NCBI GenBank assembly: GCA_965204405.1
Contig: CBDBEN010000002.1
Span: 1 to 64,000 of the forward strand
Source of the DNA: JANQPX01 sp965204405
Lineage (GTDB): Bacteria > Pseudomonadota > Alphaproteobacteria > Geminicoccales > Geminicoccaceae
Length of the DNA: 64,000 nucleotides
Direction: 5' to 3'
Shown here piece after piece: positions 54,302-62,543 of this stretch; the stretch's first letter is position 1; each line of letters starts with the position of its first letter. The notes beneath the pieces were generated by a model. It was not told where the DNA came from. It saw only the letters and a program-made list of their open reading frames with translations, and did not search any database. The translations under genes and the position numbers were made by a program.

Positions 54302-54766
54302 ATGATTTTCGATGCCTATGCTCCACGCTCCTTCAAGTTTCTGAAACTAGTCGAGAAGCATGGCTTCAGGATCAAGCTCTATGGCATCCGCTACGGCGGT
54401 GGCGATGTCGACAAACCGCTCATCGACGGAGCCTTACCAATCCTGCTTGACCGGTTGGCTTCAGCAAGCCAAGGCCAACAGCACTACGGCGTGGGCTTCG
54501 GCTGTATACACCAAGGTAAGACGGGAGATTTTGCATTCATCGATTGGTGGGCCGACGAGAATGAGCTGCACCACCATGCCTACGTCTCGACCGCCGCCTC
54601 ACCCGGAAAATTCCGTTATGTCACTCCTACCGGTCTTATCGCGTGCGTATGGGATCTCCGGCTCATGTGGTTCGAGCGTGAGGCTTGGGTGAATTGCGCC
54701 TTACGCAAAGGTGAAAGACCAGATCTCGACGGTTATCTTGCCTTGAGGCTCGATGGAGAATCGTGA
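54302..54766 (+). CDS. Conserved hypothetical protein
   Basis: A 154-residue soluble protein of no recognised family. It opens FDAYAPRSFKFLKLVEKHGF and has an acidic, aromatic middle (DFAFIDWWADENELHHHAY) and a tryptophan-rich C-terminal part (GLIACVWDLRLMWFEREAWV). No signal peptide, membrane segment or catalytic motif is evident. The spacing behind pip (49 bp) suggests one transcript; function unknown. Confidence 0.6.
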   Translation: MIFDAYAPRSFKFLKLVEKHGFRIKLYGIRYGGGDVDKPLIDGALPILLDRLASASQGQQHYGVGFGCIHQGKTGDFAFIDWWADENELHHHAYVSTAASPGKFRYVTPTGLIACVWDLRLMWFEREAWVNCALRKGERPDLDGYLALRLDGES

Positions 54767-54920
54767 CCGGTGAGGCCGCCTGACAGGATCTCTTTGCGAT
54801 CTTGACCGTTATCTCTAATGCCTGGTCTTGATGCTGTGGATGGCTCCGTCACCGGCATCGCAATGTGCCAAAAGGCGGCGTCATAGCCCCGCAAGAGAGG
54901 AGCCATCCATCGAGCCCTAT

Positions 54921-55298
54921 ATGGACCGCATCCGCAGCGCGGTATGCCCGAGCAAGCCATGGAAGCAGGATGTGAAGCTGTCGGCCGGACGCAAGGCCAT
55001 TCGTGACTTCAAGAAAGCCAATGGCGACATGAGCGCAACCCTTGAATTGATGCTGTATTACGTTCGTTGCGGCAATGATTTTACGCTGGAGTTCGGTGAT
55101 ATCGACGGGCCATTCTATGACAGCCTGGTGTCAATGTTCGGCAGCATTGTCACGACGCTGATCCGGCAAGACGACCCTTCGCTGACCCATGAATTCGCTC
55201 CAAAGCTGATAGCAGAGTTCGAGCGTATCGATGGAAAAATGGGCTGGGGGTATGCTGAAGGGTTGAGGGACTGGATCGAGGAGCTACCGGTCCCATAG
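54921..55298 (+). CDS. DUF6155-like hypothetical protein, possibly 5'-truncated
   Basis: A protein of about 125 residues with KLSAGRKAIRDFKKANGD, LELMLYYVRCGNDFT, GDIDGPFYDSLVSMFG and GKMGWGYAEGLRDW. This text matches my memory of the C-terminal part of DUF6155 proteins, whose full forms are about 170-200 residues. The frame is open upstream to 54828 but that part is low in structure, so the real N-terminus may have been lost. No promoter or partner is seen. Confidence 0.45.
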   Translation: MDRIRSAVCPSKPWKQDVKLSAGRKAIRDFKKANGDMSATLELMLYYVRCGNDFTLEFGDIDGPFYDSLVSMFGSIVTTLIRQDDPSLTHEFAPKLIAEFERIDGKMGWGYAEGLRDWIEELPVP

Positions 55299-55506
55299 TG
55301 CGGCTTAGCCTCGCTTAGCTGCCAGAATGCCTATGCGAAGAAAGTGCCAAAGGCGGACTCAAGGAAAATTATCCCCTTTTCATCGTGACCTTTTCAGCTT
55401 GGAACAAGCTCACCTTCAATTGGTCAGGTAACAATCGAAATCTTCTCAACCACATTCTTGGTGATCTTGAATGAATGAAGGCAAGGGGTTACCGGCATCA
55501 TCGGCG

Positions 55507-56163
55507 TCAGTAGAAGAAGCGGGCGCCGAGACGGACTTGATGTGACGATGCCGCATCCTCCAGACCATCGAGGTCGTTCTCGAACCAGGTCCAGCGATAG
55601 GCTAAGCCAAGCTGGAGATGCCTGTTGGACGCAAATGAAAAGCCGCCTTCCAAATGTGTCGTGAACGACGTCCTATCGTCGTCAAGGTCGCCATTCAGTG
55701 CCTGATGAGCGACGCCCATGCCCACACCGCCATAGGGGATGATATCGACACAAGCCGGCCGGTAATTTGGAAAGCTTTTAATGAGCTTCTTGACCCCGGC
55801 CGCCGCCAATTCGACGGCATATCTGAATAATTCGGGACAGTCCAAATAGAGAGACAATGTGCTTCGATAAGTCTGGAGATCGGCATCGACTTTCGCATTG
55901 CCGATTTCGTCTATGTCCGCACGGCTATATTCGAGTTCCAGATCAGCACGCACTTTCTCGAAGACATAGCCAAACTGGACCGCACCTAAGACACCCGTAT
56001 CGAACTCGACATCAGCATTCCCTGATTCATTGTCGCTCGTGAAGTACGCTCCCAACGCCATCCCCCAATAGATGTCGTCCGCATCCTGCGCTGCTGCTGG
56101 CTTGTTGATGATCAGGGCAACGACGATGGCGGCTGTTAACCGGATGGTATGGGAAAATGACAT
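55507..56163 (-). CDS. Outer-membrane beta-barrel protein
   Basis: A 218-residue protein with a signal peptide (IRLTAAIVVALIINKPAAAQ) and an eight-strand-like beta-barrel pattern. Alternating hydrophobic strands can be followed: GMALGAYFTSD, GAVQFGYVFEKV, LQLGLAYRWTWFE and VRLGARFFY, and the protein ends in an aromatic residue (Y), as barrels recognised by BamA usually do. A cysteine pair (LDCPEL and PACVDI) in a large loop may form a disulfide. It is divergent from the 1020-residue lipoprotein gene with about 150 bp between, so they may share control. Function unknown. Confidence 0.8.
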   Translation of the reverse strand: MSFSHTIRLTAAIVVALIINKPAAAQDADDIYWGMALGAYFTSDNESGNADVEFDTGVLGAVQFGYVFEKVRADLELEYSRADIDEIGNAKVDADLQTYRSTLSLYLDCPELFRYAVELAAAGVKKLIKSFPNYRPACVDIIPYGGVGMGVAHQALNGDLDDDRTSFTTHLEGGFSFASNRHLQLGLAYRWTWFENDLDGLEDAASSHQVRLGARFFY

Positions 56164-56315
56164 GATTCGGCCTCATCACAGATAGGCAGTCCGGCACATA
56201 CCGAATCACCCATTTGGGGATAAAAATTGAAAGATTTTATCTTGATAGTTTTGTACGATAATTTTAACGTAAAATAAGTCAATAAAGTTTTGCTGATTCG
56301 ATAGGGGTATTAACG

Positions 56316-59300
56316 ATGCGGATAGTGCCGATCGGCAGCCCTGCATGCCATTTGATGTTGACAGCCATCACCTGCGCTTTGCTAGCCGGTTGCTCAGCGC
56401 TCGAGCGGAAGACTGTCGCCGAGTATCAAATCGACGCGGGTTCGGTGAAGCTTTCGGTCGCCTCCATCGCGCCCTGGGAGGAGGTGGTGGGTGATCTCAG
56501 TCCGAATTTTAAAATAGATGGTAAGAAGGCTAAGGAAGCAATCGAAGAAAACAACGCGGCCCTGGAGCGGAGCGTCGTTGAAAAAATCCTGTTGGCTTTG
56601 GCCATCGCGAAGGACGGTACATTTCCTGAAGGTCTCAAGGGTGCCACTCCTCGAAAGGCCGAAGAGCCAGCGACAACGCCCGACCAAACTGACAAGCCTA
56701 AGAAACCAGAAGGCGTTAGCCTGGAGCCGATGATATCCTATAAGGCTGCGACGGCTCTGTACCAGGAGGTCGAGCTCCTAAATAGCTACTTGGAACATGC
56801 GGTGATCCCGGAGGGGTATCGCCCCTATCTCGTGCGTCTTCAACTCGCTGTCTTGCCCCATCGTCGCAATCAGCCCTTTGACGTCATTACCGATCTTCAA
56901 TTTGTCCCAGGATCGGAATTGTTGGACAGCCCTCTTCGACCCAATCGGCCAATCTCGGAATTCTCCTTGATTGCGCGGCAAGCAGAAGAGAATGACACAC
57001 TAGTAGAAGATAGCACTTTCAACGATATTTCAAGCAAGGCTTTTTTAGAATTATTTGAGCGCATAAAACCAGAAGACGAAACAGATCAAAATTCAAAATC
57101 GAACAAAATCAAAACACTATTTGAAGGTGCAAAAAATACACCCAATCTTCTCGGTGAAAATGCAAAAAGAAAAAAAGAAGCCATAAAAAAGATTCTTATC
57201 AACTTAGACAAACCTGAGCTTTATGAGATCGGTGATGGAGACGATGTAGACGAGAAAAAAAGAGAAGAAGAAGAAACAAAATACTACCTAGAAAAATACA
57301 GAAACATAGCTCTTGAAGCCAATGAAATCTATGAGACCGTTGAGAACATCGGTGGCTGGTCGAATGCTTTGGCGAGATTCAACGATATTGAAGGTCAGCT
57401 CAGCAAGAAGGACGAAAATCCCAGCTCTCGAACCCTTTCAAGCTTGGCTAATCTGGCGCCAAAGGTCGTGCCTCTGTTGGTAACGGACAGCCTTGAGACA
57501 GCACCGGAGCGCGTTACACAGAGGCTGATTAGGAATCTTCAAGTTCTGACCTCCGGCACCTCGGGCGGAACGCCGTTCCTGGCTAATCTTGTCAGCGATC
57601 GCGACCAATCCGACCAGACCCTGACAACAGACTTGAACAGTCTCCTTGCCGTTTCACAGATGAACGACAATGCTGTTCGGCTTCGACTCGGAGCCCGCTA
57701 CGACGCAGCACCCAATCGCTTCGAAATGACGGCACGAACCCATAACATCACATTGTTGGTGAATGTGCCTGATCCTATCGTCTTGCTGCGTGAACAAGAA
57801 GATCGTCAGCTTCGGTTGCTCGCGCTCACTAAAATGCGTGATGCCAGGACGGGCGAATTACTGGAAGACGGCCGGCAAGAGAGCAGGGAACTCAAGAAGT
57901 CCCTACGCGAATTAGCAGAAGAGTATAATTTGAAAGATCATGAGAAAGGAGGGGAAGAATCCAAGATATTTTGCCTTGGCAAAGACGGGGAAGAAGGGCG
58001 AAAAGCCGTCAAGGGCACAAGTATTATGCAAAAACTTCTCTCGCGCCATGTCATTTATAACGATAGGCAACGTTTTTCGGACGTTGTTAGCTGCATGTGG
58101 GGAGCGACCCCGGATGAGCCGATGTCTACGCGCGATCAAGAAATGCTTTGGGCAGCATTGACATCGCTTACCCCGGCGATACCGGCTGATCAAGTTAAGG
58201 TACCCTTGCCGGAGTCGAGCCGGCCGATCGATTCAATCAACAAGCAAGACCTTGGTGAGGTTTTCTTTGTTGGTAATTTGGAAGGGGGTGGTGAGACATC
58301 GACTGTTTGCGACACCAGCAAGACCGGATCTTCTCAGAGTGGCGTTATGTACGAGACCGAGATTCCTATAGAAAAGACAGACCCCGCCGCCACAGAAGAA
58401 AAAACGGTCGTTCGTTTCTCTCTCGCTCAGAGCATTGATCCTTCCGGTCTCTTATTGACATTGCGGGTTCCTGAAAAGCCGCATCATATTTTTGTTGCAG
58501 AGAACATCGAAATTGATGGCAGTGTTCTGGAAGCCCATTTCCCTTCCCTTGCAAAGTTCAGGGCTCATCACGGTAAAGTCGACAAGAAAGCTATCCTTCG
58601 AATTAGTACGAAAAATGGAAATGGGATCGTCAAAGACAGCCATGGAAAGGAGATCTCTCACGAACTCTGCGTTTTTCGTTTCAACAAGAAGGAGGTCGCG
58701 GATGAACCAAAAGTCGAGAAGCCCGGGAACCAACAGGTTGTTTCATGCCCCGTGCTGACATTCGATGAACGAAAAAAACTTGTCGACGCCAATATGAACT
58801 CGTTGGGGACAGATCATTTCATCGTGATGCGCCATGCTGACAAGAAAACGACCGAACAAGGCACCGATCCGAACAAAGTTGGATTGACCGATACGGGCAT
58901 TCGACATGCTGAGGCGATTGGTAGTCATCTGAAAGCACTGGGGATCAACTTGACCAGCGAGCAGGTCAGCGCGGCGAGCGGCGTTGATCGAACATGCGCC
59001 ACGGCCACTAAGATCCTTGCGAAAACCGGTGATGCGACGAGTGGTTCCGGCTCTACGTGCAAGACACACGAAAGTCCGCTCAATGACTATCTTGCCGGCG
59101 AAGCAAAGAAAAATGGTATTCGAACTGTTATCTCACAGTCCGGCCAAATAAAAGAGGCTGTCGATACAAAGCCAGATCTCGCTTGCGGAGAAGCTGTCTT
59201 TGTGAAACTGGAGGGTAGCAAGATCAAGTGCCTGTTTCGCGCTCTGCCGCATGAGTGGAATGGTGACAAGGTGCCATTGGACTGGCCCGGCAATAAAGAT

Positions 59301-59378
59301 GGCAAGCTTAATGGGAGCTATTGGGAAAACCAAGAAGATTGCAAAGGTGATGCACTTGCGGTGCGGCCAAAAAACTGA
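56316..59378 (+). CDS. Large lipoprotein with C-terminal histidine-phosphatase-like domain
   Basis: A 1020-residue lipoprotein. The lipobox is LLAGCS with cysteine at residue 26. The first 800 residues match no family I know; they hold a lysine/glutamate-rich, AT-rich stretch (about residues 225-330) that may be coiled coil, and several cysteines. A histidine-phosphatase-like domain begins near residue 832: FIVMRHADKK (R839, H840, the RHG-type motif), then GLTDTGIRHAEAIGSHLKAL, and SAASGVDRTCATATKIL with a second arginine. The usual late HxxE-like catalytic pair may be in CLFRALPHEW (H about 983). Exported histidine phosphatases include phytases and lipid or peptidoglycan phosphatases. Divergent to the barrel gene. 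Confidence 0.75.
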   Translation: MRIVPIGSPACHLMLTAITCALLAGCSALERKTVAEYQIDAGSVKLSVASIAPWEEVVGDLSPNFKIDGKKAKEAIEENNAALERSVVEKILLALAIAKDGTFPEGLKGATPRKAEEPATTPDQTDKPKKPEGVSLEPMISYKAATALYQEVELLNSYLEHAVIPEGYRPYLVRLQLAVLPHRRNQPFDVITDLQFVPGSELLDSPLRPNRPISEFSLIARQAEENDTLVEDSTFNDISSKAFLELFERIKPEDETDQNSKSNKIKTLFEGAKNTPNLLGENAKRKKEAIKKILINLDKPELYEIGDGDDVDEKKREEEETKYYLEKYRNIALEANEIYETVENIGGWSNALARFNDIEGQLSKKDENPSSRTLSSLANLAPKVVPLLVTDSLETAPERVTQRLIRNLQVLTSGTSGGTPFLANLVSDRDQSDQTLTTDLNSLLAVSQMNDNAVRLRLGARYDAAPNRFEMTARTHNITLLVNVPDPIVLLREQEDRQLRLLALTKMRDARTGELLEDGRQESRELKKSLRELAEEYNLKDHEKGGEESKIFCLGKDGEEGRKAVKGTSIMQKLLSRHVIYNDRQRFSDVVSCMWGATPDEPMSTRDQEMLWAALTSLTPAIPADQVKVPLPESSRPIDSINKQDLGEVFFVGNLEGGGETSTVCDTSKTGSSQSGVMYETEIPIEKTDPAATEEKTVVRFSLAQSIDPSGLLLTLRVPEKPHHIFVAENIEIDGSVLEAHFPSLAKFRAHHGKVDKKAILRISTKNGNGIVKDSHGKEISHELCVFRFNKKEVADEPKVEKPGNQQVVSCPVLTFDERKKLVDANMNSLGTDHFIVMRHADKKTTEQGTDPNKVGLTDTGIRHAEAIGSHLKALGINLTSEQVSAASGVDRTCATATKILAKTGDATSGSGSTCKTHESPLNDYLAGEAKKNGIRTVISQSGQIKEAVDTKPDLACGEAVFVKLEGSKIKCLFRALPHEWNGDKVPLDWPGNKDGKLNGSYWENQEDCKGDALAVRPKN

Positions 59379-59799
59379 TGCGGAAAGTCTAGAAATATTT
59401 CAAACAAGCTTGCATGGCATGATCTATTCAATGTAGCGTGACGTCGAATAAGGAATCTTTTCCAAATTTGATGATCAGGCCTTTTGTCTAGCGTCTCACT
59501 TGGGTCAGCTGCCGAATCTAGCGCCCTCTCGCGTAATGCGGGCAATGTGGCGGTAAGCAGACTCGACGGGCCGGAAGTCTCTTGGCGTTCCCGCTTTCTC
59601 GCCGTTTTCTGCCGCTAGCCTTCCTTCTCAAGAGTGCCAGGAGCCGACCAAGTTCGGGTCAGTTGCAGGAGGGGGCGGAATCCTGCGGTAACAGAATTAG
59701 TGCTGCCTCTTTGATGCCTTCTGGACCGATCTAACGGAGGATTCCTTGGATTTTCGTTCGCTGGCTGTTGTTTCAGCTGCTCTCCTCCGTGTTTGTGCC

Positions 59800-60856
59800 T
59801 AGAGCATTTTTCGATCATTCGCGGTCATATCCGGCAGCGGCGAAGTAGTTTTCGCATTCTTTTGGCGTGAACAGTTCGATAGCCTCGGCGATGGCTTTCC
59901 AGAGATCGTCGATGGTTCGTGCTGCGGTTTTCTTGAGGAAAGCTTTGAACTTTGAGAAGGCCATTTCGATGGGGTTGAAGTCGGGGCTGTAGGGCGGCAG
60001 GAAGCGAAGTTCTGCCCCGGTCCGCTCGATGGCCTGGCGTATGGCGACCGGTTTGTGAGCGGGCAAGTTGTCCATCACGACGATGTCGCCTGGTGAGAGC
60101 GTGGGCGCCAGGACCTGGTCGACATAAGCGAGGAAAGCCGCGCCGTGCATGGCGCCGTCCAGGATCATTGGCGCGGTCATACCCTCCAGCCTCAGCGCGC
60201 CGACGAAGGTCGTGGTTTTCCAGTGGCCATGCGGCACGGATGCCCGACAACGTTCGCCACGCGGCGCCCGCCCATAGAGCCTGGCCATCTTGGTCGATGC
60301 CCCCGTTTCATCAATGAACACAAGCCTCTCCGGCTCAAGGTCGATCTGAGTGTCAAACCAGGCCTGCCGTCGGCGCAAGACATCAGGTCTCTGCTGTTCG
60401 GCGGCGTGCGCCGTTTTTTTTATAGGTCATGTCGTGGCGATCCAAGAGACGCCAGATCGTGCTCTTGGCAACCTTCACGCCATGCGTCTCGTCGAGATAC
60501 GAGGCCAGCTGAGACAGGGTCAGATCCTTGGTCTCACGGACCAGCCCCACGATCTCGTCAGCATGAGCTTCGAGTTGATGCGAGCGATTGTCGCCGCCTC
60601 GAGCGCGGGGGCGAACATTGCCAGTCCGTCGCTTTTGATCGACCCACTTTATCGCACTTGAAGGCGCAACACTGAAAAGCTTCGCCGCCGACCGCCGGGA
60701 CATCCCGCCCTCAACAGCCGATATCAGTCGTTCGCGTAAATCCATCGAAAGAGGTTTTGGCATAAAGGCTGGCCTCCTCCACCAGCCCATATCTTGAATC
60801 AGATTAACCGCGGCTTGGAAATCCCTCGCGATTCCAGGCGGTCGAAAAATGCTCTA
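59800..60856 (-). mobile_element. IS630-family insertion sequence
   Basis: Ends tagagcatttttcga (59800-59814) and tcgaaaaatgctcta (60842-60856) are perfect inverted partners and each includes the TA target dinucleotide, typical of IS630. Contains one transposase in two frames. Length about 1.06 kb. Confidence 0.9.
59815..60763 (-). CDS. IS630-family transposase, probable programmed frameshift
   Basis: Two overlapping frames. The first (60763 to 60383) carries the HTH domain: MPKPLSMDLRERLISAVEGG, RRSAAKLFSVAPSSAIKWV, LSQLASYLDETHGVKVAKS and TIWRLLDRHDMTYKKNGA. The second (to 59815) carries the DDE domain: LVFIDETGASTKMA, VVMDNLPAHKP and FLPPYSPDFNPIEMAFSKFK. The frames join at a run of eight A (T8 at 60414-60421 on the plus strand), a classic slippery site that IS630 elements use to make the full transposase. 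All catalytic acids are present and the ends are intact, so it may be active. Confidence 0.9.
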
Positions 60857-61069
60857 GCAGCCGGTTAAGCTGGCTGACCTCAGTTTTGCCCCGATTAGCC
60901 TATGGTTTAATTGGGACACAAAAACTAATGCAACATATTGAAAAGGCGTCGATAGCTTGCCTCTTTCTATGCCGAAAGTTCGGGTGTTGCCGTAGGATAC
61001 CGCCCCCTCCTGCAACTGACCCGTAGTAAGGGTGGACGGCACGCAACAAAATCATGCTTCGAACGAGGA

Positions 61070-61918
61070 TCAATCGAAGGAGAAGAACCATTTTTGATCA
61101 ATGCCCGGATGTCTTTCTTCGTCCAATACAATTGGCGAAAAAGGAACGATGCCGGCGAACATTAGTCTCTCTCTTATTTCTTCGGCGTATTTCTCAGCAA
61201 AGTATTCTTTATCAAGACTTGGTCTAGCAAAATATTCATCGTGCAGGCCTTGCCAATTCTCGCCATCTCCATAATCCGACGGCATATTAACATCTTGCAT
61301 ATATTGAACGTAGTGGCCAATTTCATGCAAAATTGTTCGATAGAGCTGTGTGTTTCTCTTTGCTTCGGGCGGTGATTTTATGATGTTGCAATTGCGACCT
61401 CTAGTTATTTTATGGCCTTCTTCCTCAAGCTTATCTAGTTCCTTTTGATGATCAGGAGTTACGTGTTTTGTTGTTTTGAATTCAGTTTTTTCAGGCTGCG
61501 ATTCAATTATTACAGAAGGACCGCCATACTCTCCAAATTCGGCAAAATAAGCTAAGCGCCCCCATGTATTGCTGAATATTCTTTCTTTTCTTTTGGGTTG
61601 TCGGAAGACAAAGGCGGTAATGTCCTCTCGCTCGCGTTTTGGAACCTCGGCGACAATTTGAAGAAGATCATCGACAGTCACGTAGTATTTGAAATCAGCT
61701 AGAACAGGCTCAACAACAAGCGCGAATTTATGGCCCCCGATATTTTGCGGAAGGATAACAGGATTCTTGACCTTCTCCCAGAACGGGCGACTGTCGGCCC
61801 ATGACGTTGAGATCCGAAACGTATTTCTGTTTTTGAATCCTTGATCGGAGGTTCCGGTTTTCTTATTGCGCCTTGCAGGCCGCCAACCTGATGTGCTCCT
61901 ACATCCCATAAGCTGCAT
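61070..61918 (-). CDS. HExxH putative zinc metallopeptidase
   Basis: A protein of about 282 residues with a zinc-peptidase signature. The motif TILHEIGHYVQYMQ lies near residue 197 (counted from ATG 61918), and a second, EYFAEKYAEEIRER, about 45 residues later. The pair HEIGH ... E-x-F-A-E matches gluzincin-like peptidases of the ATLF/ImmA type, in which the later glutamate is the third zinc ligand. The N-terminal part is basic (RRNKKTGTSDQGF) and beta-rich, with no signal peptide. Upstream codons to 61999 overlap a hairpin and look unconstrained. Substrate unknown. It is convergent with the IS630/MITE region, and follows a gene-poor stretch. Confidence 0.7.
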   Translation of the reverse strand: MQLMGCRSTSGWRPARRNKKTGTSDQGFKNRNTFRISTSWADSRPFWEKVKNPVILPQNIGGHKFALVVEPVLADFKYYVTVDDLLQIVAEVPKREREDITAFVFRQPKRKERIFSNTWGRLAYFAEFGEYGGPSVIIESQPEKTEFKTTKHVTPDHQKELDKLEEEGHKITRGRNCNIIKSPPEAKRNTQLYRTILHEIGHYVQYMQDVNMPSDYGDGENWQGLHDEYFARPSLDKEYFAEKYAEEIRERLMFAGIVPFSPIVLDEERHPGIDQKWFFSFD

Positions 61919-61987
61919 TCTGCAGTAGAGGTTTGAAGATTGAGTTAGCGCGGGGTGCTTCCTTCCGGATTGGGTCAACACTGCCCG

Positions 61988-62090
61988 GAAGCACCCCACT
62001 CCGTAGCGCGGGGAATGCGCTGGTAACCGGCCACTACGGCCGGATCTCGTCCGTTATGCCAGCTTTCTGGCGCTTTTTTGCCGGAAGCCT
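61988..62090 (-). repeat. Dispersed repeat D, copy 3 (inverted)
   Basis: The minus strand repeats the core ccggttaccagcgcatt and ccgcgctacg, with further partial matches on both sides of the core. A separate stem (ggggtgcttcc at 61952-61962, ggaagcacccc at 61987-61997) overlaps its edge. Confidence 0.55.
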
Positions 62091-62543
62091 TATGGAAAGG
62101 ATGTGCCAATTTCTGCCTTTAGCACAAGTCGCTCCAAAGGCAGAACTGCTGACGATAGCGGACAATCACTCAATGGCCAACGGTTTCTGCGGCTAGCAAC
62201 ACGCCCGGCGGCTTATGGTCCGGATCTTTGAGCAGTTCGAAAATCGAGTCCGGTCCTATTTTGTTCAGCTTTGGTCCTCCTGAGGACCGCATATCCTTTT
62301 GCGGATGACCAGGAAGCGCAGACTATAATTGCGTCTATGCTTTCAAGAACCGACACTTTTCGTCCCCGGATTGAAGCTCTGGATCCGTGGAGCAATGCCG
62401 AAAATGATGGGTTCAGATTGTTTGACCGCCAATGCGCCAGCACTCAATGACCAATTAAGATCACGACGTTGAATTAGGAGCCTGTTTGGCGAAGCTTGTC
62501 TTGTAGCACAATGCTGTCGCACTTACCCGTCCTTCCTTTTCCG
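62091..62543. other. Gene-free stretch
   Basis: No gene is supported; short open frames here show no domain. It lies downstream of the permease stop and upstream of repeat D3. Confidence 0.5.

Larger units (their letters stand above)
59655..61023. mobile_element. MITE-like element interrupted by IS630
   Basis: Outer inverted repeats of 39 bases at 59655-59693 and 60985-61023 (about three mismatches, starting cgggtcagttgcaggaggg). Without the IS630 copy in the middle the element would be about 310 bp and has no gene, the form of a miniature inverted-repeat element. The IS630 copy sits between them at 59800-60856. Confidence 0.65.

Noticed and set aside
54828..54920. Longer start for the DUF6155-like gene
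   Set aside because: The upstream codons look like intergenic sequence and do not match the family.
22861..62543. Possible integron cassette array
   Set aside because: Genes alternate in strand, the spacers lack attC-type pairs, and no integron integrase is present; the repeats are diverged IS-like relics.
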